A stretch of 7,451 nt of DNA from Planctomycetota bacterium (lineage in GTDB: Bacteria; Planctomycetota; Phycisphaerae; Sedimentisphaerales; Anaerohalosphaeraceae). Positions 1 to 6,113 of the stretch are shown piece by piece (position 1 is the stretch's first letter; each line of letters begins with the position of its first letter). Both the position numbers and the translations under genes were made by a program. Under the pieces are notes generated by a model that made no database searches, was not told the DNA's origin, and saw nothing but the letters and a program-made list of their open reading frames with translations. The DNA lies in the NCBI GenBank assembly GCA_003644215.1, contig QNBU01000048.1, forward strand, positions 1 to 7,451, in the 5' to 3' direction.

Positions 1-1
1 C

Positions 2-1513
<1,512 letters not shown>

Positions 1514-1521
1514 AAAAGAAA

Positions 1522-1549
1522 CCACGGATTTCGCGGATTTCAGCAGATT
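1522..1549. repeat. Degenerate 9-10 bp tandem repeat in the atpA-atpG gap
   Basis: Three adjacent units, CCACGGATT (1522-1530), TCGCGGATT (1531-1539) and TCAGCAGATT (1540-1549), share a GGATT or AGATT core. They fill most of the 50-nt gap between atpA and atpG and are followed by an A-rich stretch up to the atpG start. I recall similar CACGGATT-type arrays as dispersed intergenic sequences in Planctomycetota, but that is memory and was not checked. There is no sign that it encodes anything. It occupies the place where an atpG ribosome-binding site would be expected, and only a weak AGAA-type sequence lies close to the ATG. Confidence 0.5.
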
Positions 1550-1563
1550 AAAAGAAATTAAAT

Positions 1564-2466
1564 ATGGCGAATACTCGACAAATTTTGCAGCGCCGTAACG
1601 CCGCGGCCAATATCAGTAAGGTAACCAGCACGATGGAAACCATTAGTGCCGTGCGCTATCGCCAGTACTATAATCAGTGGGCCGAGGGGTTGGCTTTTTA
1701 TGATTCGTTGGCACAGTTGGCGTATTTGATGGTAACGGCTCAAGCCCGCATTGAGCATCCGCTTTTGGGCGAACAAAAGACCAAGTCTAAGACGAATGCA
1801 CTGATCGTTATTGGCTCGGATCGCGGGCTGTGCGGTGCCTATAACAGTGAGGTGTTTCGCCAGATTGACACCCATGTCCGAATGGCCAATCGTTTTGGGC
1901 GTACGCTGAAAATCTATGCCAAAGGTAAAAAAGTACTCAGCTATCTGGATCATTTGAAGATCAGACCCGACCAGGTCTATGAGGATTTTTCCGAGGTTCC
2001 ATCGGTGGAGCAGGCCAACGCAATCGGCGACTTCTTTATGGACGAATATCTCGCCGGGAAAATTGACCGGCTGGGAATCGTCTATAACCGATTTTTTTCG
2101 CCGGCCAGCCAAAAAGCCCAGACGCTGACCGTGCTGCCGGTAGTGGATATGATTGATGATCTGACAACACGGGCGACGGTGATATGGCCGTGGGAGCTGG
2201 ATTTTGAAGATTTCGAGATGAGTCCTTCGCCGGAACACATTTTTGAAACGCTGGCGAAAATGATCATTCGCACCTCAGTATTGGGTTGCTTTCTGGAGGC
2301 GTCGGTCAGTGAGCATTTGTCCCGCGTGGTCTGTATGCGGAGTGCTTCCGACAACGCTGAGGAGATGATTAAGGACCTGACCAAAGATTATAACCGTGCC
2401 AGACAGGGACAGATTACGGTGGAATTACTGGATATTGTTGGCGGCGTTGAGGCCGCTAAGGGATAG
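1564..2466 (+). CDS. atpG: F-type ATP synthase subunit gamma (divergent)
   Basis: Gamma is the central rotor shaft of F1. Its N- and C-terminal helices form a coiled coil inside the alpha3beta3 ring, and it couples proton flow through the c-ring to catalysis. The protein has 300 residues, slightly longer than the usual 285-290. The N-terminal helix aligns without gaps to E. coli gamma: Met24 matches the conserved rotor Met23, but the usual KMVAAxKxRxxQ stretch is replaced by METISAVRYRQYY. The family motif SDRGLCGAYN is at 85-94. The C-terminal helix carries SASDNAEEM (260-268) and YNRARQ (276-281), ending ITVELLDIVGG as expected. The ATG at 1564 begins exactly where the family begins; its ribosome-binding site is poor. 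It lies 50 nt after atpA and 109 nt before atpD. There is no chloroplast-type regulatory cysteine insert. Identity is secure; the divergence is noteworthy. Confidence 0.95.
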   Translation: MANTRQILQRRNAAANISKVTSTMETISAVRYRQYYNQWAEGLAFYDSLAQLAYLMVTAQARIEHPLLGEQKTKSKTNALIVIGSDRGLCGAYNSEVFRQIDTHVRMANRFGRTLKIYAKGKKVLSYLDHLKIRPDQVYEDFSEVPSVEQANAIGDFFMDEYLAGKIDRLGIVYNRFFSPASQKAQTLTVLPVVDMIDDLTTRATVIWPWELDFEDFEMSPSPEHIFETLAKMIIRTSVLGCFLEASVSEHLSRVVCMRSASDNAEEMIKDLTKDYNRARQGQITVELLDIVGGVEAAKG

Positions 2467-2500
2467 ATAAAAATTGTCATATTTTAACGAAAGAAAAGCC

Positions 2501-2559
2501 GTAGGAGTTCAAGCTTTAGCTTGTTTTTGCTTTTTGCACACGAAAGCGTGAACTCCTAC
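2501..2559. repeat. REPIN-like paired inverted repeat in the atpG-atpD gap
   Basis: Two arms face each other. The left arm starts GTAGGAGTTCAAGCTTT (2501-2517). The right arm, read on the - strand from 2559 to 2543, is GTAGGAGTTCACGCTTT, so 16 of 17 positions match and the outer 11 bp are perfect. Each arm also has its own small hairpin: CAAG/CTTG on the left (2510-2513 with 2520-2523) and CACG/CGTG on the right (2539-2542 with 2547-2550). The single arm difference is matched by a change on the opposite strand of the stem, so base pairing is kept in both. The 15 bases between the arms are T-rich. A GTAG head beside a hairpin, in inverted pairs, is the known architecture of REP/REPIN elements mobilised by RAYT (TnpA-REP) proteins; no RAYT gene is in the window. 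The class assignment is inference; the repeat itself is directly visible. Confidence 0.7.
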
Positions 2560-2575
2560 AGACAGAGAGCAAAGA

Positions 2576-3985
2576 ATGAATCGTGGACGAATTACACAGG
2601 TTGTTGGCAGTACATTTGAGGCGGAGTTTGTTACGCAGATTCCCGCTGTAAATAATGCACTGGAAGTCAAAGGCGAATTTGAGGGCGGCGAAATTGATCT
2701 CGTTGGCGAAGTTCAGCAGCACCTTGGCGGCGGGCGCGTTCGCGCGATCGCGCTGGGCAGCACCCAGGGTCTGCGGCGTGGAATGGAAGTAGTCGATACC
2801 GGTTCGGCCCTGACGGTGCCGGTGGGCAAAGAAACGTTGGGCCGCGTGTTTAACCTGTTGGGCAAGCCCGTTGACGGCGGCCCGGAGATCAAAGCCAAAG
2901 AAAAACGCCCCATCCACCGCAAACCGCCGAAATTTACTGACCTGACCGCCAAGTCTGAGATGTTTGAAACGGGGGTCAAGGTCGTCGATTTACTATGTCC
3001 GTTTGTCAAAGGCGGCAAGACCGGCCTCTTCGGCGGCGCCGGCGTGGGCAAGACCGTTCTCATACAGGAACTCATCGCCCGCATCGCGACCGAACACGGC
3101 CGCTATTCGGTGTTTGCCGGAGTGGGTGAGCGAACCCGTGAGGGCAACGACCTCTGGCTGGAAATGCAGGAGACCCATATCGGCAATACCGACGCCTGTG
3201 TGCTGGATAATACCTGTTTGGTCTTTGGCCAGATGAATGAACCGCCCGGAGCGAGATTGCGGGTGGCATTGACAGGCCTGACCATGGCCGAAGCACTTTG
3301 TGAACAGGGTGGCGAGACACTGCTGTTTATTGACAACATTTTCCGGTTTTCACAGGCCGGTTCGGAAGTGTCCGCATTGTTGGGCCGGATTCCGAGTGCT
3401 GTTGGCTACCAGCCGACGCTGGCCAGTGAGATGGGCCAGCTTCAGGAACGCATCACCTCCACCTCGTCCGGCGCGATTACTTCTGTGCAGGCGGTCTATG
3501 TCCCGGCTGATGACCTGACGGATCCGGCTCCGGCGACGACCTTTGCCCATCTGGATTCGTCGGTGGTACTCTCCCGAAAAATCACGGAAAAAGGCATTTA
3601 TCCGGCGGTCGATCCGCTGGAAAGCTCATCACGAATTTTGGATGTTAATGTCGTCGGACAGGAGCATTATGATGTGGCCCAACGGGTTCTGGAATATCTT
3701 CAGCGATATAACAGTTTGCAGGATATTATTGCCATTCTTGGTATCGACGAACTAAGTCGGGATGATCGTCAGGTGGTCGCTCGCGCCCGGCGGCTGGAAC
3801 GCTTTTTCTCCCAGCCATTTGTTGTTACAATGCAGTTTACCGGTATGGAAGGGAAATACTGCCCGGTGGCCGAAACCGTTCGCAGTTGTCGCGAGATTTG
3901 CGAGGGCAAGTGGGATCATCTGTCCGAACAGAGTTTTATGTACATCGGCAATGTTGAAGAGGCACAGGAAAAGGCACAGAAATAG
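2576..3985 (+). CDS. atpD: F-type ATP synthase subunit beta
   Basis: Beta is the catalytic subunit of F1 and makes or hydrolyses ATP at its interface with alpha. The 469 residues match the usual family length. The N-terminal beta-barrel is about 1-80. Walker A GGAGVGKT is at 153-160, the catalytic glutamate is Glu185 in GER, and Walker B LLFIDN is at 249-254 with Asp253. It is followed by the long conserved run through SALLGRIPSAVGYQPTL (265-281). The adenine-pocket tyrosine lies in GIYPAVDPL near 342. The C-terminal domain contains the rotor-contact loop, normally DELSEED, here DELSRDD at 391-397, with a basic residue replacing an acidic one. The ATG at 2576 is preceded by a GAGAG-type Shine-Dalgarno at 2565-2569. 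The 109-nt gap before it holds an inverted repeat, and atpC follows after 36 nt. No frameshift or missing catalytic residue is seen. Confidence 0.98.
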   Translation: MNRGRITQVVGSTFEAEFVTQIPAVNNALEVKGEFEGGEIDLVGEVQQHLGGGRVRAIALGSTQGLRRGMEVVDTGSALTVPVGKETLGRVFNLLGKPVDGGPEIKAKEKRPIHRKPPKFTDLTAKSEMFETGVKVVDLLCPFVKGGKTGLFGGAGVGKTVLIQELIARIATEHGRYSVFAGVGERTREGNDLWLEMQETHIGNTDACVLDNTCLVFGQMNEPPGARLRVALTGLTMAEALCEQGGETLLFIDNIFRFSQAGSEVSALLGRIPSAVGYQPTLASEMGQLQERITSTSSGAITSVQAVYVPADDLTDPAPATTFAHLDSSVVLSRKITEKGIYPAVDPLESSSRILDVNVVGQEHYDVAQRVLEYLQRYNSLQDIIAILGIDELSRDDRQVVARARRLERFFSQPFVVTMQFTGMEGKYCPVAETVRSCREICEGKWDHLSEQSFMYIGNVEEAQEKAQK

Positions 3986-4021
3986 TTCGTGGTTTGTAGG
4001 TTGTGGATTTGGAAATTATAA

Positions 4022-4471
4022 ATGGTTGGACTGTTACGCGGTAAATTTCAAGTGGTTCTTTTGACGCCCAAAGCCAAGCTGTTGGAGGCGCGAGTTGGGT
4101 CTGTGGTGTTGCCGGCCCATGACGGCCAGATGGGTATTTTGCGAAATCACTGTCCTACGCTGGCTGAATTGGGATTTGGCGTTATGCAGGTCCGTGAGAT
4201 TGCCGATCGTTCCGACGCATTCTATATTATCGAGGGCGGGTTTGTCCGAATCAGCGAAAATCATGTAACGGTATTGGCCTACGCCGTAACAACTTTCGAG
4301 GGCAAGACCGCCAAAGAGGCCGATTTAATGGTCTCACATGCTCAGAGTGTCGTTGCCGGTCAGGAATACATCCGAAGCCAGCAGGAGTCAATTAGTCGAA
4401 AAAAGGCCGAATATATTATCCAGATGGCCGAGTTGGCTGCGGTCCAATCACCGGAGATGACCGACCAGTAG
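4022..4471 (+). CDS. atpC: F-type ATP synthase subunit epsilon
   Basis: Epsilon binds gamma and the c-ring at the foot of F1, and in many bacteria its C-terminal helices can inhibit ATP hydrolysis. The protein has 149 residues, a little longer than the usual 130-140. The N-terminal beta-sandwich (about 7-92) is recognisable from FQVVLLTPKAKLLE, LPAHDGQMGILRNH at 30-43, and EGGFVRISENHVTVLA at 71-86. The two-helix C-terminal part (about 97-141) is present but divergent: the Ala/Arg-rich pattern usual there is absent, and no clear ATP-binding DxxRA motif is seen. It instead has a basic SRKK patch at 125-128. The ATG at 4022 is supported by GGA at 4011-4013 with 8-nt spacing; the next in-frame candidate would remove the first beta strand. 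It is the last recognisable atp gene, in the canonical A-G-D-C order. Identity rests on the N-terminal domain plus context. Confidence 0.93.
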   Translation: MVGLLRGKFQVVLLTPKAKLLEARVGSVVLPAHDGQMGILRNHCPTLAELGFGVMQVREIADRSDAFYIIEGGFVRISENHVTVLAYAVTTFEGKTAKEADLMVSHAQSVVAGQEYIRSQQESISRKKAEYIIQMAELAAVQSPEMTDQ

Positions 4472-4478
4472 AAAATAG

Positions 4479-4507
4479 TTGTAAAAAGCCCTCTTTTGGG
4501 CTAAAAT
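4479..4507 (+). promoter_or_regulatory. Possible sigma70-type promoter after atpC
   Basis: TTGTAA (4479-4484, four of six matches to TTGACA) is followed after exactly 17 nt by TAAAAT (4502-4507, five of six matches to TATAAT). A start near 4514 would give a leader of about 23 nt to the ATG at 4537, with a Shine-Dalgarno in place. Spacing and position suit an internal promoter for the small gene and possibly the propeller gene. AT-rich gaps produce such matches by chance and planctomycete promoter consensus is not well defined, so this is only a candidate. Confidence 0.33.
4487..4502. other. Perfect 5-bp inverted repeat with 6-nt loop
   Basis: AGCCC (4487-4491), a TCTTTT loop, then GGGCT (4498-4502). 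On the + strand the stem is followed by AAAATCTCTTT, a poor terminator tail. On the - strand it is followed by five T residues, the usual form of an intrinsic terminator, but no - strand gene lies to its right to need one. It sits between the candidate -35 and -10 boxes, so a protein-binding operator is an alternative. A weak stem-loop marking the end of the atp mRNA is also possible. The sequence cannot choose between these. Confidence 0.4.
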
Positions 4508-4526
4508 CTCTTTCCGGCTTGTTGAT

Positions 4527-4533
4527 TAAGGAA
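4527..4533 (+). promoter_or_regulatory. Ribosome-binding site fixing the start at 4537
   Basis: TAAGGAA lies just before the ATG at 4537, with AGGA ending 4 nt upstream of it. It also lies inside the coding region that an upstream in-frame TTG at 4519 would create. That TTG has no Shine-Dalgarno, only a pyrimidine-rich sequence. The site therefore favours the ATG as the true start. Confidence 0.6.
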
Positions 4534-4536
4534 TAT

Positions 4537-4827
4537 ATGGCGCAGGAAAGCAAAAAAAACAATGCGATAACGGCAAACTCGCCGGTAGATTTGTTTGTTC
4601 GGACCCTTGATGAGCCGCAGCGGATGCTGGTGATTCTGAAATCCCAGCTCTACGGTGGACAATGGCAGCCGATGCTGGAGGATCTTGAAAATCGGCTGGA
4701 GGGTAAACCTTATATTTTCAAGTTGGCCAACCGTATCAAAGATGATGTCGAGCGAATACGCCGCTTGCAGGTATTTGAACAGGAAAACGGGATCGATCTG
4801 GCCGACTATGTAAAGCTGGAATCATAA
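4537..4827 (+). CDS. Small helical conserved-type protein of unknown function
   Basis: I do not recognise a named family. The 96-residue product has a polar, probably disordered N-terminus (1-15), then SPVDLFVRTLDEPQRM (15-30), a hydrophobic helix around LVILKSQLYG (31-40), the segment GGQWQPMLEDLENRLEGKP (40-58), and a charged helix with heptad-like hydrophobic spacing around IFKLANRIKDDVERIRRLQVF (60-80), ending GIDLADYVKLES. It has no signal peptide, membrane segment, cysteines or catalytic motif, so it is probably a soluble cytoplasmic protein acting through contacts. The ATG at 4537 has AAGGA close upstream and is preferred to the in-frame TTG at 4519. It follows atpC by 65 nt and precedes the propeller gene by 39 nt, on the same strand. 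The position suggests a possible ATP synthase accessory role, but nothing in the sequence proves one. Codon use resembles its neighbours, which supports real coding. Confidence 0.8.
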   Translation: MAQESKKNNAITANSPVDLFVRTLDEPQRMLVILKSQLYGGQWQPMLEDLENRLEGKPYIFKLANRIKDDVERIRRLQVFEQENGIDLADYVKLES

Positions 4828-4866
4828 TCTGTTGATAGTTGGTGCATAGGAAATGAGAGCTGGTTT

Positions 4867-5979
4867 ATGAAAAAATTAATTATTTTGATAAGTGTTATTC
4901 TGTTTGTCGCTACGGTGAGTGCGTCCCGGAGCGGATCTGAGTATGCGGCACAAGACACGACAGCGATTGTTTCGGCAGAGTTGATTCAGGAAGCGGGTTG
5001 GAGCCGTAACTGGCAGATGAATCTGCCGCTAAAATCCGGGGAGACGCTTGACCGGTTGCATGTAATGGACTCCTATTTGTATGCCATGACCAACACGAAT
5101 GTCCTGTTTTGTATTGACCGCGAAAAAGGCAGCGTGCGATGCTCATCCCAATTGAGCGCGAGCCGGTTGCCGGTTTGCAAACCATTATACTACGAGAAGA
5201 AATTCTGGTTTATCGTGGGCAATGAGATACTGGTGTTTGATCCCGTTATTGGCGACTTTACTATCAGAGAGAAATTCCCACAGGTCGGCAGCAGTGCCGA
5301 GTGCGGCCTGGCACGAAACAAAGACTACATTTATATCAGCGGTTCGAATAACCGTCTTCACGCGATCAATGTTGATGGTTTGTGGCAGCAGTTTACGGCG
5401 ACGGCTGATAACGATTCGCCCATCGTCTCTGCACTGGCAACCGATGATATTGTGGTGTTTGCGACACAGGCCGGAAATGTCGTCGGTATGGCTCCGAATA
5501 AAGCCGAAAAGCTCTGGCAGTATGATGTCAGTGGCAGGATCAAAGGGCAGCTTGTTCTGGACGGTAATGATATTTATCTTGGCAGCTTTGATTCCAAACT
5601 CTATAAATTAGGGCTTTCTGACGGCAAACTTGCTTGGAACACACCGTTTCACTCCGGCGCCCCCATCCGGGATAGTTTTGTCGTCGGTGCTGAGATTGTC
5701 TATCTCTATAACCCATTAAATGGTCTTTACGGTGTCAATAAGCAAACTGGCCAACCCGTTTGGCAGGCGCCTTCCGGCGAGGGAATGATCTGTGAGACGC
5801 CGCAAAAAGCATTCGTGTTCGTCTCGCCCGGTGTTGTAAAAGTTATGGATAATAAAACCGGCGACGAATTGGTCTCAGTGAACTTTTCGTCCGTTCAGCG
5901 ATATGCTGCCAATACCACAGATACCGTGATGTATTTGGCCGACACAAAAGGGCGGTTGATGAGCGTAACAGTCGAATAA
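4867..5979 (+). CDS. Exported PQQ-like (BamB-type) beta-propeller protein
   Basis: The 370-residue protein begins with a clear Sec signal peptide: MKK, a hydrophobic core at 4-17, and a VSA|S cleavage site after Ala19. There is no lipobox cysteine, so it should be released into the periplasm or equivalent compartment rather than lipidated. The rest consists of about eight blade-like repeats with the pattern hydrophobic-x-iyigs-x-lyalD-tGxxxW, near 64-95, 104-137, 147-177, 187-222, 228-260, 269-300, 311-340 and 347-369. A lone Trp-containing strand at 45-53 (GWSRNWQMN) could close the ring by completing the last, short blade. PQQ-like propellers include PQQ dehydrogenases and the outer-membrane assembly lipoprotein BamB. 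No cofactor or metal ligands are evident, so a scaffold or binding role is more likely than catalysis. The GAGAG at 4855-4859 serves as ribosome-binding site, 7 nt from the ATG. A precise function cannot be assigned. Confidence 0.85.
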   Translation: MKKLIILISVILFVATVSASRSGSEYAAQDTTAIVSAELIQEAGWSRNWQMNLPLKSGETLDRLHVMDSYLYAMTNTNVLFCIDREKGSVRCSSQLSASRLPVCKPLYYEKKFWFIVGNEILVFDPVIGDFTIREKFPQVGSSAECGLARNKDYIYISGSNNRLHAINVDGLWQQFTATADNDSPIVSALATDDIVVFATQAGNVVGMAPNKAEKLWQYDVSGRIKGQLVLDGNDIYLGSFDSKLYKLGLSDGKLAWNTPFHSGAPIRDSFVVGAEIVYLYNPLNGLYGVNKQTGQPVWQAPSGEGMICETPQKAFVFVSPGVVKVMDNKTGDELVSVNFSSVQRYAANTTDTVMYLADTKGRLMSVTVE

Positions 5980-5987
5980 CCCACAAC

Positions 5988-6012
5988 GGGCGACGCCCCG
6001 ATATACATCGGG
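5988..6012. other. Two overlapping hairpins after the propeller gene
   Basis: GGGCG-A-CGCCC (5988-5998) is a perfect palindrome, and CCCGAT-ATAC-ATCGGG (5997-6012) is a perfect 6-bp stem with a 4-nt loop. They share bases 5997-5998, so the two full stems compete. Neither is followed by a T tract, so this is not a standard intrinsic terminator, although it lies 8 nt after the propeller stop codon. A further small hairpin, GTGT-GAG-ACAC, is at 6026-6036. Possible readings are an mRNA 3'-end stabiliser or part of a dispersed repeat. The rest of this 134-nt gap (5980-6113) is A-rich near purH and has only a weak AATAAT box at 6049-6054, without a good -35. Confidence 0.45.
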
Positions 6013-6097
6013 ACTCTGCCTGGCTGTGTGAGACACCGAATACTCCCGAATAATACAGACACGACAAAAATCGAAAACTAAACTAAGACCCCTAAAT

Positions 6098-6102
6098 AAG
6101 GA
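6098..6102 (+). promoter_or_regulatory. Ribosome-binding site of purH
   Basis: AAGGA lies 11 nt before the ATG at 6114. The spacing is somewhat long but it is the only Shine-Dalgarno-like sequence nearby. The following ATG gives a protein that starts at the normal N-terminus of PurH, so the two observations agree. Confidence 0.5.
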
Positions 6103-6113
6103 TTGCACAAACA

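Noticed and set aside
1558..2238. Long - strand open frame (226 codons) opposite atpG
   Set aside because: It lies wholly within a well-supported gene, has no recognisable domain or ribosome-binding site, and its composition is what the reverse of atpG codons gives.
2474..2502. TTGTCA at 2474-2479 as a -35 box for an atpD promoter
   Set aside because: No acceptable -10 box is found 16-18 nt downstream; that region is the start of the inverted repeat.
3986..4021. GT-rich atpD-atpC gap as a third repeat family
   Set aside because: It has GGTTTGTA and GGTTGTGGA-like near-repeats, but they are too short and irregular to claim. It also contains the GGA ribosome-binding site of atpC.
4519..4536. 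TTG at 4519 as start of the small protein
   Set aside because: No Shine-Dalgarno precedes it, while the ATG at 4537 has AAGGA just upstream. The six extra residues add nothing recognisable.
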